Counted from the first letter of the stretch, positions 50,724 through 62,674 are shown. The stretch: 64,000 nucleotides of DNA from Psococerastis gibbosa (GCA_963971405.1 OZ020489.1:8928001-8992000), one strand, 5' to 3'. The notes: generated by a model not told the origin, from the sequence alone. Program-made: numbers and translations.

Positions 50724-52083
50724 GTCAGGCCACTCCAATATTAGTCCCATCTTTAAAAAAGGAGACAGAGGGAAAGGAGAAAACTATCGGCCAATATCGA
50801 ATTTGAATGCCTGTTCGAAATGCTTTGAGATTATTATTTATGATAGGCTAATGGCAGAAGTAAAGGGGGCTATTACAGTTGAACAACATGGTTTCTTGAA
50901 AGGTCGCTCTACTACTACTAACCTAGTGGCGTTTACAAATTATGTCGGTGATGCAATCTCTAACAAAAAACAAGTAGATACAGTGTACTTTGACTTTAAA
51001 TCAGCCTTTGATCATGTTAACCACGCTCTACTTATAATGAAGCTTTTGAGTTACTTTGACATACCACCCTATCTGGTGCTAATCTTAAAATCCTATTTAT
51101 CGTGTAGGACCCAGTTTGTGACTTATAGAGGTGCCTCCTCCGACTCGTTTAACGTATTTAGCGGTGTCCCCCAAGGAAGTATTCTTGGACCGCTTCTATT
51201 TTGTTTGTTTATGAACGATCTGCCCTCATTCTTGCCAATCTTCGTATTATTATATGCAGACGACTTGAAGGTCTGCCATGTCATTACCGATAGTGAGGAT
51301 GCAGAGATATTACAGCTTTGCATTGACAGAGTTTCGGAATGGGCACTTCTAAATAAAATGACGATCCATAGCGGCAAGTGTGAGGTGGTGAGCTTTGGTA
51401 CAGGTGCCATAGCAGCATATAACTACATACTCAACGGGAGCACTCTCAAACGGAGTTCATCTGTAAAGGACCTAGGTATCACTTTCAGCTCTGACCTCTC
51501 ATTCAATGCCCACATGGAAGATATTGTTAAGTCTGCTAACAGAGTTCTTGGCTTTGTAATCCAGATGTCTCACCATTTCACTCTCCCATCGACATATAGT
51601 CTGCTTTACAACGCTTTTGTGCGTTCTAGGCTCGAATATGCCTCTGTGGTGTGGAATAACGGCCCGGCGAATCAGTTACTGTCGATTGAGCGAGTGCAAA
51701 AGCGTTTCTTACGGTATCTGTATTTCAGGCGACATGGGACGTATCCACACTACAGAGACCATCCCGTTAGCACAGCTCAGTTGCAATTGGAGTTTGGGAT
51801 GAACTCTCTTGAGTGTAGGAGGACGGCTGCTGACTGTATTTTCTTTTATAAGCTGATTAACAGTCACCTGGACAGCCCTACTATACTCGAAAGAGTTCAC
51901 CTCAGGGTCAATATCAAGAATACACGATCGAAAACTTTGTTTGTTGCCAACTCTACTTGTAAGTCACCACTTGTTAGGATCGTTGGGGTTATAAACAAAC
52001 TTAATGTTCCTGATCCATTTGCACTGAGCCTACCATCCTTCAGGACAGCTATCTTGGGCATTGTAGGCAGGCCTGTGCCGTAG
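50724..52083 (+). CDS. Inner LINE reverse transcriptase, N-terminally truncated
   Basis: About 452 codons without a stop. RT motifs in order: SPIFKKGDRGKGENYRPIS at the start, QHGFLKGRST, VYFDFKSAFDHVNH (motif A), SGVPQGSILGPLLF (motif B), LLYADDLKV (motif C, YADD at 51253-51264), then LGITFSSDLSFNAH and the C-terminal connection with SRLEYASVVWN. The catalytic Asp residues are all present. Missing: ORF1, endonuclease and the RT N-terminus. By chance it is fused in frame to the outer LINE, so an open frame of 514 codons starts at 50539. The jockey assignment rests on motif style. Confidence 0.85.
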
Positions 52084-52239
52084 GGTGAATTGTTGATTTA
52101 TAGGTATATAGTTTTAGTTCTTAGTATTTTACTTATTTTGTTTTTTTTAAAGCCTTTGTGTGTATTTTTTGGTTGCATGTACTGTACCATGTAAGTGTCA
52201 TCGTTGTGGACCTGATCTGTTGATGGCTCAAATATAAAC

Positions 52240-52284
<45 letters not shown>
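50724..52284 (+). mobile_element. Inner LINE (jockey-like), 5'-truncated, with (ATT)n tail
   Basis: Inserted with duplication CAAAAG (50718-50723 and 52285-52290). Starts inside the RT ORF, includes the stop at 52083, about 150 bp of 3' UTR and an ATT microsatellite tail at 52241-52283. Confidence 0.85.
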
Positions 52285-52286
<2 letters not shown>

Positions 52287-52290
52287 AAAG

Positions 52291-53263
52291 CATATCGGAA
52301 GACACGCTTTTAATGCCGTCAGACCGAATGACACCCCTGCTCTCATTCAGCAAACCATTTAACACTAGAATTCCAGCTAGAGAAGAATGGAATGCTGAAG
52401 AACATCAAACAGGGGACAATGACCTAGTCTGGTATACAGATGGGTCGAAAATGGAAAATGGGGCTGGAGGAGGAGTCTATGGGGAAACTGTAGACAAATC
52501 CATAGTCCTAAGCCTCGGCAAATATGCTACAGTCTTTCAGGCTGAGGTAGGGGCCATTATAAAATGCCTAGAGGAGTGTATGGAAATGGAATGCAAGGGC
52601 AAAACCATTATTACCTATACAGACTCGCAGGCAGCGATTAAGGCTGTGGGGGCTATAAAGATCACATCAAAAATGGTGTGGCACTGCACCAACCTCCTAA
52701 TAAAGGTGTGTCGGGAAAACTCAGTCTCGCTGATTTGGGTCCCGGCTCACTCGAACTTTGATGGGAATGAAAGAGCCGACGAGCTGGCTCGAAAAGGTGC
52801 AGAAACGCCATTCATTGGTGCAGAACCTAAGTACGGGATGGCTTATTGCCAGGCCCGTACTTCTGTACAAAAATGGGTGCAGAGAAAAACTGCAGAGGAA
52901 TGGAAGAAAGTCCCGGAAAGCAGATTTGCTAAGAAGGTTATTCCGGGTCCTAGTAAAAAGCTCACCGATCAGCTTCTCTCTTTAAGTAGAGAGCAAGCTA
53001 GAAGGGTGGTTGGCACGCTTAAGGGCCACGGCCACTTCAACAAACACATGCATAGGGTTGGCGTGAAAAACGACAGTAGATGCAGACTGTATGAAGTTGA
53101 AGAAGAAACAGCTGAACACATTCTCTTTGAATGTGAAGCGCTGGGACAAACTCGATATCAAGCTCTTGGCCACCCTAGGTCTGAAGAGGAAACCATCCGA
53201 TCTAATCCCATCACAAAAACACTAGAATTCATCAAAAAGACTGGTGTTATAAGATGGGCGTAG
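52291..53263 (+). CDS. Outer LINE RNase H domain and C-terminus
   Basis: Open from the insertion to TAG 53261-53263; first Met at 52313. RNase H residues: VWYTDGSKMENGAGG (Asp), FQAEVGAI (Glu), TYTDSQAAIKA (Asp), WVPAHSNFDGNERADELA (His and Asp). The C-terminal Cys/His knuckle is CRLY...EHILFEC, where the second Cys of the usual C-x2-C is Tyr. The frame matches that of the pre-insertion half, so it is the same ORF. Confidence 0.85.
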
Positions 53264-53350
53264 ACGGCAAACGTGGAAGCAAAAGACCTTCTAGGTCGAC
53301 GCTTATAGGAACTCAAACGAGGAGACCCCACGAAGGAAAAAAAAAAAAAA

Positions 53351-53428
53351 AACCTACCTGGTTAACGGGGGTATAGTCTTGTACGCGAAGGAACATAAGA
53401 GACAACACTTGGGGAAGGAATAACTTAA
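53351..53428 (+). repeat. Minisatellite unit 3, continued after the LINEs
   Basis: Resumes with AACCTACCTGG (the duplication) and TATAGTCTTGTACGCGAAGG as in unit 1. Confidence 0.8.
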
Positions 53429-53435
53429 CATTTCA

Positions 53436-53525
53436 GTTACGAGTTACGACGCGCCTCCGATCGCATGGTGCGTAGAGACTCGCCCATGTACAAACACCAT
53501 GCCACCATGCCACTGTAGCCGGTAA
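53436..53525 (+). repeat. Repeat N, partial copy
   Basis: TTACGAGTTACGACGCGCCT and CCGATCGCATGGTGCGTAGA match 38865-38910. Confidence 0.55.
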
Positions 53526-53529
53526 GTGA

Positions 53530-54785
53530 GTTTTCGTTGCCAATACTTTTCAAACGATGGTAGGAACACCGTCTTATTTGGAACACATAACAAGAAGTTT
53601 ATATCATGTTTTTCTCTTTTGAAAATTGCTGTGAATAAATGGGTTTTGAGTGGCACGCTCTTTTTGAACTAAGTGTAATTAACTTCCATACTTTTCACTA
53701 TATTATACTTGCAATTAGAGTAGATCACATTTTCGTAGTTTTTCATCATTAAAAAACTTTTAAGCATTGTTGTTTACGATAATCCATAACACCATAACAA
53801 CCGGAAATAAGAATAAAGCAAAAATACCTGTCCGTGAATGCCTCGCATTTCAAAAGCTAAGCATAGTTGCGGGTTGTTGTCGCAGAGGTACCTACTTACC
53901 CCTAAAATCTGCTAGGTACTCTACCCCGCACCCTGCATTCAGTCTTAATATTGCAAGTTGCAACGGCTCCGATAGGTTCTAATTATTTACCTATTGTTAA
54001 TTTACATTAATTTTATTAGTTGTGGTTGTAGTGTTCTCTTGTTTGTGTTATTATTCTTTATATTAAACAGTGTTTATTGTGCTCGCCCCTGCTGTGATTC
54101 CTGCAGATACTTTGCAAGCCACGGACTCCGGCAGTAGATAAGTAGCGTAGCCTATTCACTCAAAACACATACACCCAGACACCTTACAGCACCACACTAT
54201 ACATTACATATTATAATAAGTCTACCTACTGTACTACACCTTCACCGAGTAAGCAGAGTACGGTAGGCTTATTCTCTTATTTCTTATTCTCTTACCAAAT
54301 CATACTATTTTATACAGTCCACTCATTTCATAGGTACCTAAACCTCCAGGAGCGTAATTTGGAGTTCCTAGTTATTAGCTTATTAGGATACGCCCCTGTT
54401 GTGAGTTAGGTACTTATTTTTATTTTACTGAGCTATCGCAGAAAACCACAATACCTATAGCTCAATTTTTAATTACAATTATAATACAAATTATTATTAC
54501 AAAAACAAAAACTTTATTATCAGTCCTCGATACCTCTTCTGGAATGTTGGAATTTCCAATTTAGCGTCTTCAATAATAATTGCGTTGCTATATTACGTCG
54601 CTCAAAAAAAAATTTCATTTATTTTTTATTTTTAATATTGAGAGTAAATTTAAAGTAACATTTAATTATCATAGTAACCAAGTTTTTAAACCATCATGTA
54701 CTGTATATACAATACAATCAAGAAAGCAGGAAAGGAGGCAAAATCGTCTGTATACATGTATTAGGTTATATACTGTACATACTAG
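53530..54785. other. No gene seen
   Basis: AT-rich, no supported exon or terminal repeats. Confidence 0.45.
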
Positions 54786-54789
54786 TATT

Positions 54790-54905
54790 AGCCAACGGCC
54801 ATACTATGTTGAATCCACATGAACAAAGCCTGTTCCAAACTGCAGCAAACTTGGTAGTGTGCATAGCTTTGGCAGGGGAACATGGTGGGAAGTGATAACG
54901 GCCTA
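54790..54905 (-). repeat. Family H repeat, partial copy
   Basis: GCCAACGGCCATACTATGTTG, TCCAAACTGCAGCAAACTTGG and GGGGAACATGGTGGGA as in 57680-57790. Confidence 0.55.
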
Positions 54906-55009
54906 CTATGCCGTTTAGTATTAACTTGGTGTTAAAAATGTAAGCAAAACCATTTAGATTCCATTCTAATGTTCTCTTATTTAAATTTTTAATCCCAAGT
55001 TAATATTTT

Positions 55010-55150
55010 AGATAATCGCCATTCCAATTCCCCTGACATGTGGGCTCCAGCCTATTAATAATTGTCCGATAACTGTGAGGCCCCTATCTCTAATGATTAT
55101 TAACACAGCACGCAATATAAGTCCAACTAACCCTTTGTTAGACACCTGAT
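55010..55150 (+). mobile_element. SINE family D, body fragment
   Basis: The reverse complement contains GGGTTAGTTGGACTTA, ATTAGAGATAGGGGCCTCAC and ATGTCAGGGGAA, matching 49115-49210 in opposite orientation. No head. Confidence 0.5.
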
Positions 55151-55154
55151 ATCC

Positions 55155-55885
55155 GTGAAAAGGGGCGAAGGGTTGTACATCTAATAACTCCATGGGGAAA
55201 AATGCGGCGGCCAAAACCTCCCAATTTGTTTCATTACTCCTCAGGCCCGGAAAATCTTCCATAGATTGTGATCAATAGCAATCCACGGCGATTTTTATAC
55301 AAGAGAATGAAGAAGAGGTCAAATTGAATTAACGTATTTCAATCATCAAGACAGCTAAGCCCAAAAAAAATATTTTTCTAAAGATAACAGCGAAGAAAAA
55401 ACTTCTAGTTTACTTAATGTCAAGCACGTCGTTAAAAGTCGATCCTGTAACAATAAGCTCTAAATTCTTATTACGTCTGTTCCAACACAGAGCATCTTTT
55501 CAATTTCAAATGTTATTAAAAAAGGTACAAAAGGTTAGAAATTTATTCAATAAAGTACAATAGATGATCCAGGTACGAACCTGATCCTTCCTTTTTCATT
55601 ATCTGCAATGAGAGCTCTTCGTTTCGACTGTGCTGCTATTGTGCTCAATGCTGAATGAGCGAATAATGCAGCTGAAGTGATATGGTAGGTAGCTTTTTTA
55701 AATAAAAAAACTTTGACTTTACCATGATCCGTTAATATTGATCATGATCAGGTCAGTGTAGTAGGGGTACATTCATTGTGTTGGTAAAAAAGGGGAAAAG
55801 GTAAAATGGGAAAATAGAGAAATAACGCAGCGTAAAGATACCTCCACCAACCGTAGAAATAGAAAAACCTAACCTAACTTACCTC
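55155..55885. other. No gene seen
   Basis: Nothing supportable. Confidence 0.4.
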
Positions 55886-55889
55886 CACT

Positions 55890-56060
55890 CAAGGCCGTAG
55901 GCAGGATTTTTTTTCGGGGGTAGTTTCAGAAATTTCATTGGATATTACACAGTAGTTTTTATTTTTCCTCTCAAAACCCGATTCTATCTAGTGTCCAGCC
56001 ATTTCATTCCCGGGGGGGGGGGGGGGGGTTGAACCCCCACGAACCCCCCTGGCCCCCTTG
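55890..56060. mobile_element. hAT-like MITE A, copy 2 (inverted)
   Basis: CAAGGCCGTAGGCAGG at the left and ...CCCCCTTG at the right. Flanks CCTCCACT and CCTCCAAT match at 7 of 8. The interior is the reverse complement of 18669-18849 (CTCTCAAAACCCGATTCTAT, CCATTTCATT) and includes a G-run of about 16. Confidence 0.75.
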
Positions 56061-56064
56061 CCTC

Positions 56065-57675
56065 CAATGTTACCAACCTATTTTGGGGTGATCCAATATC
56101 AACGGACAGCTTTCTCTTAAATTTTAAAATTAGCCAGGACTACATAAAAAGGCCCTAGTTTATATAGATATTTATTTTAAGACTTAAACAAATATCTATG
56201 AACTAGGACATATTTATATAACCTCGGTTAATTTCTGCGTACATTAATACAATCAAGCAAACTCGGTGTTTCATTCGTCTCAATTGCTGACCCAACAGCA
56301 ATTTCTCTTTAGTCTTCCACAGCGAACATCCCAATTAAATAAATAACCACATTCTGCCATATTCAAATGCAAACTAAGTCATACATACTTAATTTAAAAT
56401 TCAAGAAAACTCCTTTCACAATAACAACTGAACAACAAAATGAAAAACATGCTGTTTACCCTAACGCTCTCCTAAATGTCAACATGAATATTTTTTGCAT
56501 TATTATGAGCGTAATGTAGGTTTGCAGACAAAAAAAAACATGCCCCATAATCCGGTGGCAATAAAAGAAATTGCTTGCCTGATTTTTTCAGCAACGCGTC
56601 GTCGCCATGGCAACCAATAAGCAATAAAGACTTTGCTACCGTCTTATTCCCATCATCTCCAAGAATATTGTCTTGGGGGTAATAGAAAACTGGGGGGTGG
56701 TTGGGTGAGCGGCAGGGGTAAGGGGGTAAACCTAGTTATTCTTCCGACCCCCCCCCCCTCTCTCTCCTGGGGGATTCGCCTCTCTGAAGCGCCACTAATG
56801 ATGTCTCCAAGTCCAAATAAAATGCCTCTTAGGCTATTTCACTTTGTACTGGGTTCTGCTTCCTGTACCTATTTGTATTCTTGATATTATAGGCTATATT
56901 ACAATAGTATTCACGTTCGTATGCATTTATTGTTGCACTTATGATGAAGAATGGATTACTTGTAAGAAGGAAAATCATGTTCGATTCAGGTTATGGTTCT
57001 TCTTAGTCTGCCTTGTTAGTACCCCCTTCAGGGTTTCAAACGACTCTCAATTCATACGTAGCACGATCTCCGTCGCTCGCACAATATTTACATGGGCGTG
57101 GGTTTAAATATGGAGCTTACATTGCGTCAAGGCTTCGTGTTTGAACTTGCTATGTAATGAATGAGGGGACTTCCTGATTATATTAGATTCCGAACCACTT
57201 TTTTTCAGCGAGAAACGCTACTAACTTCCCTAAATTGCTTAGGGAAAGCTTGCTACACAGTACACTGTCACTGAGACATTAGCACAATGACAGAACTAAC
57301 TGATTTTGACGATTTTACGTGACACTTTCTTGTTGATGACTTGATTGTACAGGTATAATTTAACAGAAATATATTTATTTATTTATATCTCACATGGATA
57401 ATTTTTTCTAACCAGACAGAAGTGACTAATAGTTAGCTGCTAACTGTTAGCAGAATGCACCCGTGACATCGTCTATTATGTAGTAAGTCATGGTCACACT
57501 TCAGGTTTAACTTCAGGTATGTTTTAGGTGACAAATAGAGTAACGAAACCGAACAGATTGCTTTCCTAAGCTAAGTTTTGGTTTTGAATAAAAAAATAAT
57601 TTTTGAAGTATCACAATTATAGATAGTTCATGCCCCAATGCATTGCATATCCAGCCATAATTACTGTGTTGTATT
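56065..57675. other. No gene seen
   Basis: C-run at about 56749-56757 and a family H fragment (TTCCTGATTATATTAGATTC) at about 57171-57197. No exon recognised. Confidence 0.45.
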
Positions 57676-57679
57676 AAAT

Positions 57680-58060
57680 TGGTCTGCCCTGCCAACGGCC
57701 TTACCATGTTGATTCCATGAGAGCAGAGCATGTTTCAAACTGCGGCAAACTTGGTAGAGTGCACAGCGTTGGCAAGGGAACATGGTGGGACATGATATCG
57801 CGCTGAGACTAAACCAGAGAGTCTACGTGCGTGTCGAGTCCTGGTCACCGCCGATTTAATCGTGTGGCTTTACTATGTTGCCCAAGTGGTTTGGAATCCA
57901 CTATAATCAGGAGGTCCACCCTGTCAGTCAACTCCCCTTTCCCCCGAGGTGAAAGAGTCTGCCCGTAGGGTGCCTCAAGTTAACAAACAGACTCACTCCC
58001 CCCGCCAGGCTGACAGGGTTGCTTAAAGCAGAAATGCTGAAAGCAGGCGTTGGAAACAAC
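57680..58060 (-). repeat. Family H repeat, most complete copy
   Basis: Spans from TCTGCCCTGCCAACGGCC to CTTAAAGCAGAAATGCTGAA and contains every block seen in the other H copies. Confidence 0.7.
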
Positions 58061-58104
58061 AACAACATATTGGTCTGCCCGTTCTAGAATACACAATATT
58101 CCTA

Positions 58105-58235
58105 TCAATCAATTAAGTACTTTGGGATAGGGAAAGTCGAGGCAAGTGAAATGTAACCCCAGGACAATTATTTACCATGGAGCTGCCCATATTATCTATC
58201 TCGGTACCTATACTAATTCATAAATAGGAAAGTAT
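58105..58235. repeat. Dispersed repeat, second copy of 9200-9345
   Basis: Same order of shared words as at 9200-9345. Confidence 0.5.
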
Positions 58236-58264
58236 ATACTTGGGGTTTACTCCGTTCACTCCGG

Positions 58265-58477
58265 CAGTGCCGGATTACCCCAGTGGGGACCGTGGGCGCA
58301 AACGCCTCCAAAATTCATAAATGCTCTTGGCGCTCTTCTCTCATTTCCCGCCAATTTCAAAACTTTGTTTGGAAATTGTTTTTAACTTTTATTTAAAATT
58401 TGTGGGGGCCGGAATTTGTGGCATTTTTGAGGGGGCCGTGGGCCTGTGCCCCAGTGCCCATGGGTTAAACCGGCACT
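58265..58477. mobile_element. hAT-like MITE
   Basis: Begins CAGTGCCGG and ends CCGGCACT with a few inner matches (CCCAGTGGGG / CCCCAGTGCCC). An 8-bp duplication is not clear. Confidence 0.5.
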
Positions 58478-58776
58478 CCGTCACTCGTAGCGGTTATTTT
58501 TATGTAATGGCTTCAAGTTCAAATTATCGAGAGGTTCGTAATCTGATGCGAAAGAAAATTATAAAGAGGCTGGCTGGTATAAGATGACAGTTTATATGGG
58601 AAGGGTGGGGAGGATTTATGAAAGGAGGGGGGAAGGGGGTTGGCATTATTTATTATCAGATTTCTGTGCCAGGTTGCTAAGCAATGGATCGCCCCATCCA
58701 CTCCAGCCCTGGCACGGATATCCTTTCCATATACGATAGCACGGATTATCTAAATAAATTACAAATGCATTGTATA

Positions 58777-59299
58777 CTAGGGGTCTTCACAGTGTTGGTG
58801 TTATCGAGTTATACCTAGTTAAGTGTGTTATATCAAGTTAAGTTAACACACCGGTAACCCGATAACCAAGCTAACCAGCGTGCTATCCTAAACGAACTTC
58901 CAAGTTGGTTAACTGAGTTATCTAGCTAGCGCTGCGATCGATAGCTCAGGTTTGACCGCCGCCATCTTTGTTTTTGTCGATTGATTTGAAACACTCGTTT
59001 AAAATTTTGTAGTATTTAAATTTATTTGTATTATTTATTATGTCACAAGCAATTACCATAAATATTTAAAATTATAATAACCAAAATGAACAAAAAATAT
59101 AAACAAATGTGGCACTAGAAAAGAGTTCTGCCACTTTCTATAAAACCGTGCCACGAACGTCTGACTACTACCACGTTGTTTACTCTGTTAAATATTTTCG
59201 ATATAGCGATATAACTCATTCCAGAGGTCCATTCACGATCATGTGTTAACTTGGATAGCACATCTAACTCGATAACACCAACACTGTGAAGACCCCTAG
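58777..59299. mobile_element. TA-flanked MITE with 32-bp perfect inverted repeats
   Basis: CTAGGGGTCTTCACAGTG and 14 further bases are perfectly complementary at the two ends. TA lies on both sides (58775-58776, 59300-59301), as in Tc1/mariner insertions. 523 bp, non-coding. Confidence 0.85.
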
Positions 59300-59336
59300 T
59301 AAGTAGGTTCTATACACCGTGGTTATTGTTATTATA

Positions 59337-59450
59337 ATAATAATAACAATTCTTTATTTCCAACAAATACAATAATTAGACAAAAATACAATTAGGGCTC
59401 CCATGCCTTCATAGAGGCGTGCGGGATACACCCTACAGAGTACAGTTTAA
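59337..59450 (-). mobile_element. LINE 3' end with (ATT)n tail
   Basis: Minus strand TGTATCCCGCACGCCTCTAT, GGGAGCCCTAATTG, then a TTATTATT tail at 59333-59350. Resembles the LINE ends at 20640 and 21317 in layout. Confidence 0.5.
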
Positions 59451-59454
59451 ACAT

Positions 59455-60280
59455 TATTCATTTTATTACAATCATGATATAATACTAGTATTAGTTACAT
59501 TGTCATTAGTGTTTGTTTTTTATATATATATATCAATGTAACCTTTTATGCTTATGGTTATTATATTGTTGTCAACAACATGTGGCATCGATGCCTCCAC
59601 TCCCCTCTTCAGCTCCACATATGTATTGGCCCCTACATCCTCCAAAACTTGCACCCCCCCCCCCCCCGAGAATTAGCGTACACTATATAAAATAGGATAT
59701 TCCAGCCCTTGCTCAGTATCGCCCACTACAGATGCCCAACAGCAGAATTGAACGAAACGTCTATTGTAAACACCCCATTTAACGACAGCCCCCCCCCCCA
59801 CTCTCCCCAGAATTTCTCCATTATATAAAATGCATGACTTTGTATGCAATGCAGTATTTATATTTAAGGTAAATGACGGCTACATTATATATACAATATT
59901 TATTTTTTTATATAATGAAAATACGAAATGAAAATAAAAGAAGGAAAAGGTTACGTGTGCAATTTTCATTACTTGAGCGCTGTCGGAACTTAACAAAGCC
60001 GAAGGTAAATTGCAACCCTTATTTCACAGAACTCACTCTCTAGTGGACGGGACGGGTGGGGGGGGGGGGAGGGGCATTCTAATGAAGCAAGCCACTTTAT
60101 ATGGACAATGACGCGGACAAAGTGTCGGAGGGATTGGACACTCTATTGTAATCTTCAAGACAATAAATTTTCAAGATGGCGCTTTAACTTTACTCGTGTC
60201 ACCTGGCCGGGCTATAAATTGGGGTCATTCAGCTGACATATTGATGGGTACAGGTATAGTCTAGTTCTATAGACAACGTG
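59455..60280. other. No gene seen; C-runs and G-runs
   Basis: C-runs at about 59655-59668 and 59790-59798, a G-run at 60058-60069. No exon recognised. Confidence 0.45.
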
Positions 60281-60284
60281 CAGT

Positions 60285-60673
60285 TAGGCGCCCATTCCAC
60301 CGAACGGCTAGGGCTATTTACCAAAACGGTGACGTGGTAACAGACATTCAAGACTTAGGCGGGGTTTCCATCGACCTCGCATTGCAGAATGCAAATGACA
60401 TTGACGGAAATTAGAATTTTTCTTTTTATAGAAATCTATTAAAATGTTTGTACTTAACATATCCCATGACTCCATTCTTAAATTTTAGTTTGTTTGTTTG
60501 TGATTTTACTGTATGATCATTGATCAATTTTAACTATGGCATAGAGGAAAATAAACATTTCCGTCAATTCTGCAATGCGAGGTCGCTGGAAACGCCACCT
60601 AAGTCTTGAATGTCTGCTACCACGTCACCGTTTTTGTAAATAGCCCTAGCCGGTCGGTGGAATGGGCGCCTAA
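60285..60673. mobile_element. Family E palindromic MITE, copy 5
   Basis: TTAGGCGCCCATTCCACCG at the left, the complement plus TAA at the right. Same internal blocks as copy 1; one of the best preserved. Confidence 0.8.
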
Positions 60674-60679
60674 GCAAGC

Positions 60680-61355
60680 CCCTACACCTCCATATGATTT
60701 GCTTGCGGAAGCAGGGACAAATAGAAAGCCCACCATATTTTGGCCTCACGTTTTTGCGCCAAACGAAACTCAATAGTTTTCTTAAGGTACCTAACCCAAG
60801 ATTTTTAAAACTAAACAAAATATGTCTTTATTAAATATTTAGGCTTCACTATTATGATAAATATGCTTTCCCAAAATAGCTGAAAATTATGTGGATTAAA
60901 AATAAACAATAGCATCAAATAAGTTCAATCATCCAAAACAGTAACTGTACCCTATCAAATTTCAAATGTAGCAAATACAAAATTAAATTATGCCTATAGG
61001 CAGTAATAAGGGCAACCAAAAGGCATTTTCTCTTAGTTTCTAATTAAAATACAGAATACTCCCTGCTGTGAGCCCAAAAATGGCGGAAATCAAATTACCA
61101 TGCGACACTAGCGCCAATGGTACTTCTAGTATATTATATTAGAAGTTCTTTGCTGATAAGACAAGAAAATACATGTGTTTTTTCATGCATCGAGTTTTCG
61201 ACAACACGATGCAATGTAATGCCATATAGAAAAGCAAAAATTATTTTCTTTAGCTGGTGCATATGTACCCATATTTATACAGATATAGATCTACAATAAT
61301 ACTCAATTGCACCTTTGAAGACTACTCCATTTTGGCATTTAGTGCATTAATAGGG
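60680..61355. other. No gene seen
   Basis: AT-rich; nothing supported. Confidence 0.4.
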
Positions 61356-61359
61356 TATG

Positions 61360-61565
61360 TGGCCGTCGCTAACGCCACATGGTCGCAAGGCGTGGGCTAT
61401 TTAGCATGGCTAGGAAAAGTAGAGTAGTGGTACAGACTCCGACCTTCACCCCAACGGTTGTTGGTTTGAGATATTTTCTGGCAAAACGTTGGAGGGCATG
61501 TAAAGCAAGTGGTTCCAGGCTTTCCTAGTCGAGTGTAAGAGTGGGCTTTTATAGCCGTAATTCCA
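61360..61565 (+). mobile_element. tRNA-derived SINE, second type, copy 2
   Basis: GTAGAGTAGTGGTACAGACTC, AACGGTTGTTGGTTTGAG and TTCCTAGTCGAGTGTAAGAG as in 45045-45195. Confidence 0.6.
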
Positions 61566-61579
61566 CTTGCTTGATTAAA

Positions 61580-61832
61580 GACGTTTTATGGACCCAGGCC
61601 TACTTATAGTGGCCCATAGGTCCCTTGTCCAATGCCAACAACCCCGTGAATTTTGGACATTATTTGAATGGTTTCCGTATGAGTTTTTGGCCATTGGCAA
61701 ACTGACATAGACTAAGTTCTCGATGTCAACCTACACCGGCTTCAAGCGATAATGGGAAAAATTTTAACAAGCTTACCATTCACGCAATGAAACTGGCGAA
61801 AGCATGACTTAACCAAGTACAGATACGAGTCT
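61580..61832 (-). repeat. Family I repeat, copy 7
   Basis: TTTATGGACCCAGGCCTACT to AGTACAGATACGAGTC; a nearly full copy like 41465-41712. Confidence 0.65.
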
Positions 61833-61939
61833 AGCTTGGCTTATATATTATAATATATATATATTATATTATGTATTAGTAATAGGACAAAAGTCATTTT
61901 TACCCCTCGATAACGAAATTATCACTTTTTGTTCTATTG

Positions 61940-62110
61940 CTAAGTCAACCTTAAGGCTATAAAGCCCTCTCTTACGCTCAACTACAAACGCCCGGGACCG
62001 CCTGCTTTACATGCCCTCTGAAGCATGGCTAGAAAATGTAACTAGTGTAGGACTCGAGCCAACAACCTTTCGGGTGAAAGTCAGAGTCCGTACCACTTGT
62101 CTGCAGCCAA
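61940..62110 (-). mobile_element. tRNA-derived SINE, second type, copy 3
   Basis: Minus strand ACAAGTGGTACGGACTCTGA, CCGAAAGGTTGTTGGCTCGAG and GAGGGCATGTAAAGCAGGCG. Confidence 0.65.
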
Positions 62111-62228
62111 TAGCATGAGACCACAAACTACACATTAAAATGTAGAAGACCATTTCTTCTAAGGTATGAGACCGCATTGATGGCTGTACGATTAATATCC
62201 CATATGAAAAATTAATTATGCATATAAA

Positions 62229-62250
62229 ACAACAACAACAACAACAACAA
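62229..62250 (+). repeat. (CAA)n microsatellite
   Basis: Seven CAA units. 62250-62670 has no gene. Confidence 0.85.
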
Positions 62251-62674
62251 AAATTCAGAAGGGTGTTCTATAATGTCTCGTAATTGCGCGAGAGGAGGAA
62301 AAAAAATTCAGGAACACCTTATACCTATTCTTTATTTATTTCTCTACATCCGTAATAAAGAAACTGATACGCTAGGTAGAACAATAAGTTGGCGAGCTTT
62401 TATTTAGCAAAGTTTTAAAGAAAGGAAAAAAATTCAGCTAAGGTGCACAAATAACAGAGAATCCATAACTTTTCCGGAAAACTTTTCGTTCTTTATCTTC
62501 GCAACGTCAAATTGTCTTTGCCTGCTTTTATCTAATTTTCCAAATGTTCCCCAATTTTATTTAAATGTTGATTTTCATTTCTGTCTTATTTTTTAATTGG
62601 GAAAAGCTTTTGAAACTCGAAATGTAATAGTTTGCGAAACGGGAAATAGAGACACGGACGGGAATCATAGACAT

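Larger units (their letters stand above)
50299..53350 (+). mobile_element. Outer LINE, 5'-truncated, RNase H-bearing (I/R1-like)
   Basis: Target duplication AACCTACCTGG at 50288-50298 and 53351-53361, with an A-rich tail (53338-53350). It encodes the distal RT region and an RNase H domain. Interrupted by a second LINE at 50724-52284. The 5' end, including the endonuclease and most of the RT, is missing. Confidence 0.85.

Noticed and set aside
60564..60818. 84-codon minus frame
   Set aside because: Its C-terminal half is the family E arm, which gives the same peptide in other copies.
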